Positions 8,968-16,883 of a DNA stretch of 34,384 nucleotides are shown one piece after another. Positions within the stretch are counted from its first letter, which is position 1. Every line of letters begins with the position of its first letter. The translations under genes and the position numbers were made by a program. Source of the stretch: Myxococcales bacterium (GTDB lineage: Bacteria > Myxococcota_A > Polyangia > Polyangiales > Polyangiaceae); contig JAAFHV010000078.1 in the NCBI GenBank assembly GCA_013297655.1, forward strand, positions 1-34,384, read 5' to 3'. The notes beneath the pieces are model-generated. The model was not told the DNA's origin. It ran no database searches and saw nothing but the letters and a program-made list of their open reading frames with translations.

Positions 8968-10320
8968 TCAGCGCATGACGAGAATGGCGACCGCCGCGAG
9001 CACGAGCACCACGCCGCCCGCGATGGCCGGCAAGAGCCACGCGGGGCTCTTCGTGGGCACGCCCGCGATCGCGAGCTCGGCCTCTCCGCGGGCACCGTCT
9101 GCGCTGTGCGCATGCGACGAGGGCGGGACGAAGACCGGCGCGGAGGGCGGCGCGGGTGCGTGTTGGCCTTGCGGCCCTTGCGACGCGCGGCCCAGCGGCG
9201 CGGCGAACGGATCGGGCGCCGGCGCCGCGAACGGATCGGCCTCGGTCGCGGTCTCGGTCGCGCGAGGAGCGCCGGGAGGCACCACCGCCGACTCGAGCGC
9301 CTTGGTGAGCTCGGGGAGGGGCATCTTCGCCCAATCGGCGTGGGTGCCGGTGAGGCCGTAAGCGTGGCCGATCGCGTCCGCGAACGCGCCGACCGACTTC
9401 GGGCGGTGGTTCGGGTTCTTCGCGAGCGCAAGCTCCATGACCTCGTCCATCGCGGGCGGGATCGGATACTTCGCGTCTTTGCCTTTTTGCGTGGGCGGCG
9501 GCGGATCCTCGGTGAGGATCGCGAGCAGGATGGAGGGTCCGTTGTTCCCCGTGAAGGGAACGGTGCCCACCATGCACTCGTACGAAATCGCCGCGAGGGC
9601 GAAGACGTCGGCGCGCGCGTCGAGCGTGTCGAGGCCTTGAGCCTGCTCCGGCGCCATGTAGTACGGCGAGCCGATCGTCGTCCCCATGACGGTGAGCTTC
9701 TTCGCGTTCGTGTTCTTGTCCTTCACCGACCCAAAATCCAAAATCTTGGTGACGCCGCCGTCGCGGGAGCCGGAGAGGAACAGGTTGTCCGGCTTGAGAT
9801 CGCGGTGGATGAACTGGTTCGCGTGCGCGGCGTCGAGGCCGAACGCGACATGGGACACCATGCGCACGAGACGCGCGGGAGGCAGGTATTTGTCACGCTT
9901 GAGGATGACGCGAAGCTCCTCGCCGTCGAGGAACTCCATGACCAGGATCCACGCCCCCGCCGCTTCGTCGCGCTGGAAATCGAGGACCCGCACCACGTTG
10001 TCGTTCCCGAGCTGACTGGAAATTTCGTACTCGCGCTTGAACCGCGCGAGGGCGACCTCGTCGCGCGCGACGTCGTCGTGGAGGACCTTGATCGCGATCC
10101 GCGTGTTCGTCTCTTTGTCGATGCCCTCGTAGACGCGGCCCATGCCGCCGTCGGCGACGATGCGACGCACCTCGTAGCGCCCGCCGAGGCGCATGCCCAC
10201 GCGGCGATCTTCGGCGTTCGCGGCGGGGAGAGTGCTCGCCGAGACCAGGCTCGCGCCGTCGTGCGGACAGAACGCCGCATCGTCAGGGTGGGTGCGGTAG
10301 CACTTCGGGCAGCTCTTCAC
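8968..10320 (-). CDS. membrane-anchored serine/threonine protein kinase with N-terminal zinc ribbon
   Basis: This 450-residue Hanks-type kinase phosphorylates Ser/Thr of unknown partners. An N-terminal metal-ribbon motif (C4, C7, C18, then HD) precedes the catalytic domain. The domain has a Gly-rich loop ADGGMGRV (about 57), catalytic Lys in AIKVL (78), HRDLKPDN (172-179), DFG (195-197) and an activation segment ending in GSPYYMAPEQ (218-227). After an Ala/Pro-rich linker, a hydrophobic helix (about 428-449) ends the protein, so it is tail-anchored with the kinase in the cytoplasm. All catalytic residues are present. The start is GTG with GAGG upstream. It is convergent with the VWA operon and lies 81 bases downstream of the zinc-ribbon coiled-coil gene, possibly co-transcribed with it. 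Confidence 0.93.
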   Translation of the reverse strand: MKSCPKCYRTHPDDAAFCPHDGASLVSASTLPAANAEDRRVGMRLGGRYEVRRIVADGGMGRVYEGIDKETNTRIAIKVLHDDVARDEVALARFKREYEISSQLGNDNVVRVLDFQRDEAAGAWILVMEFLDGEELRVILKRDKYLPPARLVRMVSHVAFGLDAAHANQFIHRDLKPDNLFLSGSRDGGVTKILDFGSVKDKNTNAKKLTVMGTTIGSPYYMAPEQAQGLDTLDARADVFALAAISYECMVGTVPFTGNNGPSILLAILTEDPPPPTQKGKDAKYPIPPAMDEVMELALAKNPNHRPKSVGAFADAIGHAYGLTGTHADWAKMPLPELTKALESAVVPPGAPRATETATEADPFAAPAPDPFAAPLGRASQGPQGQHAPAPPSAPVFVPPSSHAHSADGARGEAELAIAGVPTKSPAWLLPAIAGGVVLVLAAVAILVMR

Positions 10321-10401
10321 GTGCGAGGTCCTCGGTTCACGGCTCGCTCCTTCGATCGTTCGCCATCGGCTCGGCGCTCGCCAGGTGGCTCACTTGCAGG
10401 T

Positions 10402-11133
10402 TTACGACGAGACGCTGGGTGTCGTGGGGGGAGAGTAATAAATCATTCGGCCGCACGACGGGCACTGCTCGAGCAGCGGCTCGCGACGGAGCTTGTGGAA
10501 CATCTGCGGGGGGAGCGCGATGTGGCATGCGGTGCAGGTGCCGGTGACGGTCTTCGCGAGACCCGAGCCGCGCTTCTGGCGGACCGCTTCGTAGCGGCGG
10601 TAAACCATCGGCGGGAGCGCCTTCACGAGCGGATCGCGGCCGCTCGCTTTCGAGCCGTGGGAGGACTCGAGATCGTGCACGTTCGCGGCGATCGCGGACT
10701 CTTTTTCGGCGAGCTCCGCTTCGATTCGTTTCTCTTCCGCGAGGGCGGCATCGAGGGAGGCGCGAATCGCCTCGAGGGATTTCCCGAAGCGCTCCACCTC
10801 TTCTTCGCGATCGCGCTGGAGCTTTTTGATCTCTTCGAGCTCGCGCTGGACGGCGTTCGTCTCGCGCTCGGTGCGCACGCGGTTCATCTTCTCGCGCGAG
10901 GCCTCGATTTGGGTGGCCATCGAGCGGAGGTCGGTCTGCGCCTCGTTGCGTGCTTTCTCGGTGTGCGCGAGCCCCGCGCGCTCGGTCGCTATTTTCGCTT
11001 TCGTGGTCGCGAGCTGCCCTTTCAGCCCCTCGAGCAAGCCACGTTCTTCGGTGAGCTTGTCTCCGACGGTGCGAAGCTCGGCGTCGAGCTTTGCGAGATC
11101 TTCAAGGACGCGAATATGATCGGCGATAGTCAA
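10402..11133 (-). CDS. coiled-coil C4-type zinc-ribbon protein (CdsZ / zf-RING_7 family)
   Basis: This 243-residue cytoplasmic protein has a long charged coiled coil (about 1-160) followed by a four-cysteine zinc ribbon: C200, C203, C224 and C227 (CTAC and CPSC). This layout is the PF02591/CdsZ family, widespread in bacteria and proposed to link regulatory or RNA-related partners; its biochemical role is not settled. The start is TTG at 11133, chosen for the GGGAG a few bases upstream, since no ATG precedes the conserved coil. It lies 49 bases downstream of the tRNA and may be read through from the tRNA promoter. The Ser/Thr kinase follows on the same strand. Confidence 0.9.
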   Translation of the reverse strand: MTIADHIRVLEDLAKLDAELRTVGDKLTEERGLLEGLKGQLATTKAKIATERAGLAHTEKARNEAQTDLRSMATQIEASREKMNRVRTERETNAVQRELEEIKKLQRDREEEVERFGKSLEAIRASLDAALAEEKRIEAELAEKESAIAANVHDLESSHGSKASGRDPLVKALPPMVYRRYEAVRQKRGSGLAKTVTGTCTACHIALPPQMFHKLRREPLLEQCPSCGRMIYYSPPTTPSVSS

Positions 11134-11182
11134 ACCGAGGTCTCCCGAGAGGGTGAGGGCCGGCGAGGGCAGCGGCGAGTTT

Positions 11183-11259
11183 TGGTAGGCCCACCTGGGT
11201 TCGAACCAGGAACAGCCCGGTTATGAGCCGGGGGCTCTGACCGATTGAGCTATGGGCCC
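11183..11259 (-). tRNA. tRNA with CAT anticodon, probably tRNA-Ile2 (lysidine type)
   Basis: The 77-base cloverleaf reads on the minus strand. It has acceptor GGGCCCA paired with TGGGCCT (one G-U at 1-72), D-arm GCTC/GAGC, anticodon arm CCCGG-CTCATAA-CCGGG, T-arm CCTGG-TTCGAAC-CCAGG, discriminator A and an encoded CCA. It is not initiator tRNA: there is no 1-72 mismatch and no GGG/CCC triplet beside the anticodon loop. Pairs C4-G69 and C5-G68 are those reported to favour TilS recognition in E. coli tRNA-Ile2, whereas E. coli elongator tRNA-Met has other pairs there. I therefore favour Ile (AUA decoding after lysidine modification), with elongator Met as the alternative. Confidence 0.93.
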
Positions 11260-11389
11260 TCGACTTCACGCGCATCGGAACGTAAACGAAGCGCGAGGAA
11301 GAAGGAAGGTCGCACATGGGCCGTGCGTGTCCCCCTTCCGAAGACCACGCCGCGGTTCTCTCGCTCTTTTTGCCTGAGTGAACGGGAGT

Positions 11390-12724
11390 TCAGGGGCAAG
11401 CGTGGCGCTTCAACAAGGCGCGCGAGGGCCCGCCGTCGCCCGCGGCGATCTGCGCGGACACGAAGCCGCCGCCGACCTCCGCGACGAAGCGACCGCCCGC
11501 GGCGAGCGGCTCGCGTGTCACTCCGTGCGGCGGATCGAGCGCGACGAGCATGGTGCGCTCCGACGGGTCGACGAACGTGACGAGCTTGCCGAACACCGCG
11601 GCCGCGCCCGCGACGCCGCCCGCGAGCGTGGTGGCGGAGGCGGGTTTTCCCGCGCGCACCGGCACACGCACGAGCCGCGATCCCGCGCCGTCGCGCTCCA
11701 CCGCGCCGTCGACGACGAGGACGTCGAAGCCCTCCCCCGCCGCGACGAGCTCGAACGACGAGGCGAACCCCCTGCCCCGCGGTGTCACGGCGAACGGCGC
11801 GCCGCGCGGCCTCCCGCTCGGATCGAGCGCGACCGCTTCGACCCACTGGTGCGCCCGCTCCTCGCCTGGCGCTTCCAGGTAGGCGCCCTCCTTGTCGGCG
11901 TCGGCGAGCACACCACCGTCGTTGCCGAACGCCTCGCGGGCGAGGAAGGCGAGGAACACGTCGCCCTTCTCCGTGCGCACGAGCTTGGGGCCGTCGGCGT
12001 CGGTCTCGTAGGGCGTGGCGAGGACGGTCTCGCCGAGCTTTCCCTGGGAAAACGAGGCGATCTTGACGACCCCACGCACGACGCGGTCCGAGTCTTCGTC
12101 CCACGCGACGAGACCAGCGTCCTTCGCGCCGAGCAGCAAATCGAACGCAGCGGACTCGTCGCCCTGCTGCGGGACCTTGACGAGCAACGTGGCGCGATTG
12201 CCCTCGAGCGAGGACACGAGGAGCACGCGCTGGGGCGCGTCTTTGGCGGTGCCGCCCTTCGTTCCGAGCGATTTTCCCTGCGGCGAGGGCGCGTAGGCGG
12301 CGACGACGGGGACCGCACATCCCGTACAGGTCGCGAGGTGAGGCGCGAGATCGCCGCCCCCGAGATCGCCGAGCTCGATGCGTTCGACTTTCGTGAGCGA
12401 GACATCCGAGACCACGACGACGCCCTTGCGGACCGCGTCGACAACGTAGGAGCCCGCGACGGCGAGGCGATCGCCGGTGACGATCGCACCGCCCGCCTCG
12501 AACGTGTCGCCACCGGGGAGCTCGGCCTCTGCGGTGGTGCTCTTGCAGCGCGCGGGGAGGTCGCCGCCATCGGCGAGCGCGGCCGCCTCGAGGAGCGCGT
12601 CGGACGCGGCATCGGACGCCGCGCCGCCGTCGGTCGAGCGGCACGTGCCGCAGCCCGCGCCACACGCGACGATCGCGACGACGGAGACGAAACCCGCAAA
12701 AAACGAGCGGCGCGCCGCGATCAT
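11390..12724 (-). CDS. exported lipoprotein of unknown function
   Basis: This 444-residue protein has an N-terminal AARRSFF, a hydrophobic stretch and a lipobox IVAC with Cys21, so it is probably lipidated; the double Arg followed by SFF also resembles a Tat signal. Three more Cys lie within the next seven residues. The rest is rich in short beta strands and Gly/Asp turns (repeated patterns such as LVRVPVRAG), compatible with a beta-propeller-like fold, and I recognise no named family. Its ATG overlaps the stop of the upstream homocysteine methyltransferase/reductase gene (ATGA at 12721-12724), so the two are co-translated, though no functional link is evident. Confidence 0.8.
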   Translation of the reverse strand: MIAARRSFFAGFVSVVAIVACGAGCGTCRSTDGGAASDAASDALLEAAALADGGDLPARCKSTTAEAELPGGDTFEAGGAIVTGDRLAVAGSYVVDAVRKGVVVVSDVSLTKVERIELGDLGGGDLAPHLATCTGCAVPVVAAYAPSPQGKSLGTKGGTAKDAPQRVLLVSSLEGNRATLLVKVPQQGDESAAFDLLLGAKDAGLVAWDEDSDRVVRGVVKIASFSQGKLGETVLATPYETDADGPKLVRTEKGDVFLAFLAREAFGNDGGVLADADKEGAYLEAPGEERAHQWVEAVALDPSGRPRGAPFAVTPRGRGFASSFELVAAGEGFDVLVVDGAVERDGAGSRLVRVPVRAGKPASATTLAGGVAGAAAVFGKLVTFVDPSERTMLVALDPPHGVTREPLAAGGRFVAEVGGGFVSAQIAAGDGGPSRALLKRHACP

Positions 12725-14610
12725 TTCTCGAGGTAACCGTCGACCACTTCGAGCGCGAGCTCGTAGCGCTCGAGCGGAGGCATGATGTACGCGCCGGCGA
12801 CGCGGCTGCGGATGGCGGCCAGCATCTCGCGCGCGATCGCGACGCCCTCGGCGCGGGCGGCAGGGCCGGTGCCTGCTTTGCGCATGCGCTCGCGGACCGG
12901 CTCCGGCACCGACATCCCGGGGACCTCGTTGTGGAGGAACTCGGCATTTCGGAAGCTCGCGAGCGGCAAGAGCCCGACGAGCACGGGCAACCCGAGGTGG
13001 GCGATGTCGTCCAAGAACTTCTCGAGCACGCGCGGATCGTAGACCGGCTGGGTCATCACGAGCTCGGCGCCGGCGGCCTTCTTCTCTTCGAGGCGCTTGA
13101 GCTCGCGCTCGTAGTTGAGGGCGGCCGGCTCGGCTCCCGTCGCGAGCAAGAACCGGGTGGTGCCCCCGAGCGGTTTGCCGCCTGGATCGACGCCGTGGTT
13201 GAGCTTGTGGGCGAGCTTCAGGATGCCGATCGAGTCGAGGTCGTAGACCGCGGAAGCATCGGGAAAGTCTCCCATTTTTGGCGGGTCACCGGTGATGATC
13301 ACGAGGTTGTTCACCCCGAGATCGTTCGCCCCGAGGAGGTGCGCGAGGGTGCCGAGCAGGTTTCGATCGCGGCCGCACACGTGGAGGATCGTCTCCATGC
13401 CGACCTCGCGCTGAACGCGCGTCGCCATCGCGAGGTTCACCATGCGCGCTTGAGCGCGCGCGCCGTCGGCGATGTTCACGACGTCGACGCCGCCCTCTTT
13501 GAGCATCTTCGCGGCGACGATCGCCTTCGTCGGATCGAGGCCGACGGGCGGGTTCACCTCCACCGAGACGACGAACTTCTTGTCCGCGAGCTTCTGCGCG
13601 AGCTTCGATTTCTGCGCGAACGGCACGGGTGGGAGCGTGGCGGTAGGTCGCGGGGCGTCGGACCGTGAGGTGATCTCGATCGTGTGCGCTTCGAGGTCGT
13701 CGCTCTGCGAAGAGCCGGCCATGCGCGCGGCCGCGGCGATGCGCTTGATGTGCTCGGTGGTGGTGCCACAGCAGCCGCCGACCATCTTCACGCCGAGCTT
13801 GAACATGCGGCGCGCGTAGACCCCGAAGTACTCGGGGGTCGACACGTAGACGAGGCGCTCGTCCACCCGGCGCGGGAGGCCGGCGTTCGGGACCGCGTAG
13901 ACCGGGAGGCCGCACGCGAGCATCGCCTCCGCTGCGTCGAGCACCGTCATCGGGCCGTCGGAGCAGTTGATTCCCACCACGTCAGCCCCGAGATCGCGGA
14001 GCATCGCGGCGAGGTCGCGCGCGCTCGTGCCGTCGGACATGCGACCCGACTCGTCGACCGACGCGCTCGCGATGACCGGGATTTTCCCGTTCGCGGCCTC
14101 TCTTGCGGCGGCGAGCGCGATCTTGATCTCCGACGTTTGGCGCATCGTCTCGACGGCGAGCACGTCGACCCCGGCGGCGACGAGCGACTCGCATTGCTCT
14201 CGGATCGCGGCCTTCACGCGCTCGGCGTCGGCGATGCTCGGATCGCCCATGAACCAGCCGCTCGGGCCCACGTTGCCGGCGACGTAGGCCTTTTGGCCGG
14301 CCGCTTCGCGCGCGATCTTCACCGCCGCGGCGTTGATCTCGCCGACCTTGCTCGCGAGGCCGTGCTTCTCGAGGCGGAGCGCGTTCGCACCGAAGGTGTT
14401 CGTCGCGACGACCTGCGCTCCGGCGCGCACGTAGTCGTCGTGGATCTTCTTGACGAGCTCCGGACGGGAGAGGTTGAGGTCCTCGAAGCAGACGTTGTAG
14501 AGCACGCCGCGCTCGTAGAGCTGGGTGCCCATCGCTCCGTCGACCACGAGGACTCCCTGCTTGAGAGCTTCCATGAAGGACTTTTCGGGGCGATCTGCGG
14601 CTTGGGACAT
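12721..14610 (-). CDS. bifunctional homocysteine S-methyltransferase / methylenetetrahydrofolate reductase
   Basis: This 629-residue cytosolic enzyme has two domains. The N-terminal half (about 1-300) is a homocysteine methyltransferase barrel with zinc ligands in GINCSDGP and GGCCGTTTEH. The C-terminal half (about 330-629) is a methylenetetrahydrofolate reductase (FAD-binding TIM barrel) with DVVNIADG, HVCGRDRN and ITGDPPKMGDFP. This matches the YitJ-type fusion (about 610 residues) that yields 5-methyl-THF and methylates homocysteine to methionine. No cobalamin domain is present. ATG 14610 is used here; a GTG at 14628 behind AAAGG is an alternative adding six residues. It diverges from the AGPS-like gene across 128 bases in which I see no riboswitch. 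Confidence 0.93.
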   Translation of the reverse strand: MSQAADRPEKSFMEALKQGVLVVDGAMGTQLYERGVLYNVCFEDLNLSRPELVKKIHDDYVRAGAQVVATNTFGANALRLEKHGLASKVGEINAAAVKIAREAAGQKAYVAGNVGPSGWFMGDPSIADAERVKAAIREQCESLVAAGVDVLAVETMRQTSEIKIALAAAREAANGKIPVIASASVDESGRMSDGTSARDLAAMLRDLGADVVGINCSDGPMTVLDAAEAMLACGLPVYAVPNAGLPRRVDERLVYVSTPEYFGVYARRMFKLGVKMVGGCCGTTTEHIKRIAAAARMAGSSQSDDLEAHTIEITSRSDAPRPTATLPPVPFAQKSKLAQKLADKKFVVSVEVNPPVGLDPTKAIVAAKMLKEGGVDVVNIADGARAQARMVNLAMATRVQREVGMETILHVCGRDRNLLGTLAHLLGANDLGVNNLVIITGDPPKMGDFPDASAVYDLDSIGILKLAHKLNHGVDPGGKPLGGTTRFLLATGAEPAALNYERELKRLEEKKAAGAELVMTQPVYDPRVLEKFLDDIAHLGLPVLVGLLPLASFRNAEFLHNEVPGMSVPEPVRERMRKAGTGPAARAEGVAIAREMLAAIRSRVAGAYIMPPLERYELALEVVDGYLEK

Positions 14611-14738
14611 CGGGCGGAGGTCTATCACCGTTCGCCTTTCTCGTCGCGATTCGGGCCACGATTCCGGCGCCCAGGGGCCGTCCCGGGTCTCCCGGTCGGA
14701 CGACGCGGCGGGTGGCACTTGGGGTACGCTCCCCGGCG

Positions 14739-16349
14739 ATGACGACCCTCCTCTCTCGGTTCTCGAACGAGGTCCCCGGAGTGCGCGGCACGGACGAGCG
14801 CGTCGACAAGGTCGCCTACGCGCGGGACCTCTGGCCACGCCACCACCTCGCGATTCGTTCCGGCGCCGGCGCCTCGGGCCCCAACGAGCCGGGCGCGATC
14901 GTGTGGCCCGAGTCGACCGAGGACGTCCAGCGAATCGTTGCATTCTGCAATAAAACCGGGACCAAGCTCGTGCCCTTCGGCGCCGGCAGCGGCGTGTGTG
15001 GCGGCGTGCTGCCCGGGCGCGACGTGCTCATCCTCGACATGAAGCGGATGGCGAAGCTCGTCTCGATCGACAGGAGCGCGCCGACGCTCACGGTGGAGCC
15101 CGGGTACATGGGCCTCCCCCTCGAGGACGAGCTCGGGCGCCAGGGTTATACCCTCGGCCATTTTCCCTCGTCGATCGTGTGCAGCACGATCGGCGGCTGG
15201 ATCGCGGGGCGGAGCGCGGGGCAGTGCTCGGGCAAGTACGGAAAGATCGAGGACATGGTCGTCTCGATCGAGTGTGTCACCGGCAAGGGCGAGCGCCTCA
15301 CCCTCGCGCGTCGCGGGCACGGGCCGAGCCTCCTGCCCCTCGTCATCGGCAGCGAAGGCACCCTCGCCGTGATCACCCAGGCGACGATGCGCCTCCACCC
15401 GAAGCCGGTCGCGCGCGCGTTCGCGGCCTTCGCGTTCTCGTCGACGGAGGCGGGCTGGGAGGGAATGCGCGATCTCTTCCAAGCCGGGATGCGACCGGCG
15501 GTAGCGCGGCTCTACGATCCGTTCGACGCGATGCTCGCGCGACAGGGCACGGTGAAGGCCGAGAAAAAAGCGAAGGGCCCGGGAGCAGCAGCGCCAGGCA
15601 TGGGCGGTTCGGTGCTGCGTCAGATTTTGCGCGTGCCTTCCGCGATGAACGCGATCATCGAGGGACTCGGGAGCCAGGTGTTCGGCGGCGCGCTCCTCGT
15701 GCTCGTGTTCGAGGGAGAAGGCGCGGAGTGCGAGGCCGAAGCTGCCCTCGCGCGGAGACGACTGGAGGCGCGTGGTGCGCGCTACGAAGGCGAAGGCCCG
15801 GCGCGAAAGTGGCTCGCCCACCGCTACTCCGTGAGCTACCGCCAGGCCCCCGTGTTCGCGAGCGGCGCGTTCTCCGACACGATGGAGGTCGCCGCCTCGT
15901 GGTCCAAGCTCGGCGCGCTCTACGACGGCGTACGGAAGGCGCTCGGGAAGAACGTGTTCGTCATGGCGCACTTCAGCCACGCGTATCCCGATGGATGTTG
16001 CATCTATTTCTCGTTTGCGGGCAGCGCGCCGCCGGGCACCAAAGACGGATCGTGGGACGAGGCGAGCGAGGCCGTCTACGACCGCACCTGGCAGGCCGCG
16101 CTCGGGGCCGCGGTCGACGCCGGGGCCACCCTCGCGCACCACCACGGGGTCGGCCGCTCGAAGGCGCCGAAGCTCGCCGCCGAGCTCGGGAGCACCGGGA
16201 TTTCCACCGCAAAGGCCGTGAAGCGCGCGTTCGATCCGAACGGCATCTTGAACCCGGGGGCCCTCTTCCCGCCGATCGCGCCGGATCCGTACACGAAGCG
16301 GGCGGGCACCGGCCCGGAGTCCCTCGCCACGGACGGAGGTGCCTCGTGA
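14739..16349 (+). CDS. FAD-linked oxidase of the alkyldihydroxyacetonephosphate synthase (AGPS) type
   Basis: This 536-residue protein has a PCMH-type FAD domain (about 52-220) with P-loop PFGAGSGVCGGV (79-90), EPGYMG (120-124) and GRSAGQCSGKYG (157-168), then a cap and catalytic domain. AGPS-like marks include SHAYPDGCCIYF, RPAVARLYD and the triple-His AHHHGVGRSKA (His 467-469), where the related lactate/glycolate oxidases have EHGVG. AGPS swaps acyl-DHAP for alkyl-DHAP in ether-lipid synthesis, and myxobacteria are known to make ether lipids, so that role is plausible, though other substrates are possible. Start is ATG 14739. The stop overlaps the start of the next gene (GTGA). Confidence 0.88.
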   Translation: MTTLLSRFSNEVPGVRGTDERVDKVAYARDLWPRHHLAIRSGAGASGPNEPGAIVWPESTEDVQRIVAFCNKTGTKLVPFGAGSGVCGGVLPGRDVLILDMKRMAKLVSIDRSAPTLTVEPGYMGLPLEDELGRQGYTLGHFPSSIVCSTIGGWIAGRSAGQCSGKYGKIEDMVVSIECVTGKGERLTLARRGHGPSLLPLVIGSEGTLAVITQATMRLHPKPVARAFAAFAFSSTEAGWEGMRDLFQAGMRPAVARLYDPFDAMLARQGTVKAEKKAKGPGAAAPGMGGSVLRQILRVPSAMNAIIEGLGSQVFGGALLVLVFEGEGAECEAEAALARRRLEARGARYEGEGPARKWLAHRYSVSYRQAPVFASGAFSDTMEVAASWSKLGALYDGVRKALGKNVFVMAHFSHAYPDGCCIYFSFAGSAPPGTKDGSWDEASEAVYDRTWQAALGAAVDAGATLAHHHGVGRSKAPKLAAELGSTGISTAKAVKRAFDPNGILNPGALFPPIAPDPYTKRAGTGPESLATDGGAS

Positions 16350-16819
16350 ACCGGATCGAGATCGACCGAACGAGCCTGCTCGTCGACGTCGCCGCCGACG
16401 TGACCCTCGACGAGCTCGAGTCCACGCTTTCGCGTGAAGGATGCACGCTTTACCTCGACGGCGCGAGCACGAGCGCGACGGTGGGCTCGTGGCTCGCCGA
16501 GGGCGCGCGCGGCGCTCGGTCGCCCTACGCCGACCCCGCCGACCACTTGCTCGCCGGGTTCGAGGCGACGAACGTGGCGACGAAAGAAGAGCTCTTCGTC
16601 CGCGCGGCGCCGAGGAAGAGCGTCGGCCCCGACCTGGTCGCCCTCGTCCTAGGCATGCGCGAGCGCTTCTTCGTGGTCCGCCGCGCGACCCTTCGCATCT
16701 TCCTCTACGACGCCACGACCGTGAATTTGCCCTTCGTCGCGCCGGTCGATGCCGACGCTGGCGACGCGGAGCGCGCCCTCCTCACGCGGATCGGCGAGGA
16801 GCTCGCCCGCGCGACGTAG
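16346..16819 (+). CDS. small protein resembling the C-terminal half of a PCMH FAD-binding domain
   Basis: This 157-residue protein is translationally coupled to the AGPS-like gene (GTGA overlap). Its sequence parallels residues about 108-221 of that neighbour: IDRTSLLVDVAADVTLDEL against IDRSAPTLTVEPGYMGLPL, SATVGSWLAEGA against CSTIGGWIAGRS, and GPDLVALVLGMRE against GPSLLPLVIGSEG. The first half of the FAD domain, including the P-loop, is absent, as is any catalytic domain. It is either a degenerate domain duplication or a small accessory subunit binding the oxidase. Codon use is normal and the frame intact, which argues against a decaying pseudogene. Function unknown. Confidence 0.8.
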   Translation: MNRIEIDRTSLLVDVAADVTLDELESTLSREGCTLYLDGASTSATVGSWLAEGARGARSPYADPADHLLAGFEATNVATKEELFVRAAPRKSVGPDLVALVLGMRERFFVVRRATLRIFLYDATTVNLPFVAPVDADAGDAERALLTRIGEELARAT

Positions 16820-16832
16820 GTGAAACGAAGGA

Positions 16833-16858
16833 CGCGCCCGTTCGAGCGAACGGGCGCG
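16833..16858. terminator. GC-rich perfect hairpin between convergent genes
   Basis: CGCGCCCGTTCG and CGAACGGGCGCG form a perfect 12-base inverted repeat around AG. It lies 14 bases after the FAD half-domain gene stop and 26 bases from the stop of the convergent pirin gene. There is no T-run, so it may act as a factor-assisted, bidirectional transcription end or RNA-stabilising hairpin. Confidence 0.5.
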
Positions 16859-16883
16859 CCGTGGATCTCCATCGAGACGTCGA

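Noticed and set aside
9106-11226. 706-codon open frame on the plus strand
   Set aside because: It runs antisense to the kinase and zinc-ribbon genes and through the tRNA; composition is Arg/Glu/Val-rich shadow and no domain is seen.
11183-11259. Initiator tRNA-fMet
   Set aside because: The 1-72 position is a G-U pair rather than a mismatch, and the GG-rich initiator anticodon stem is absent.
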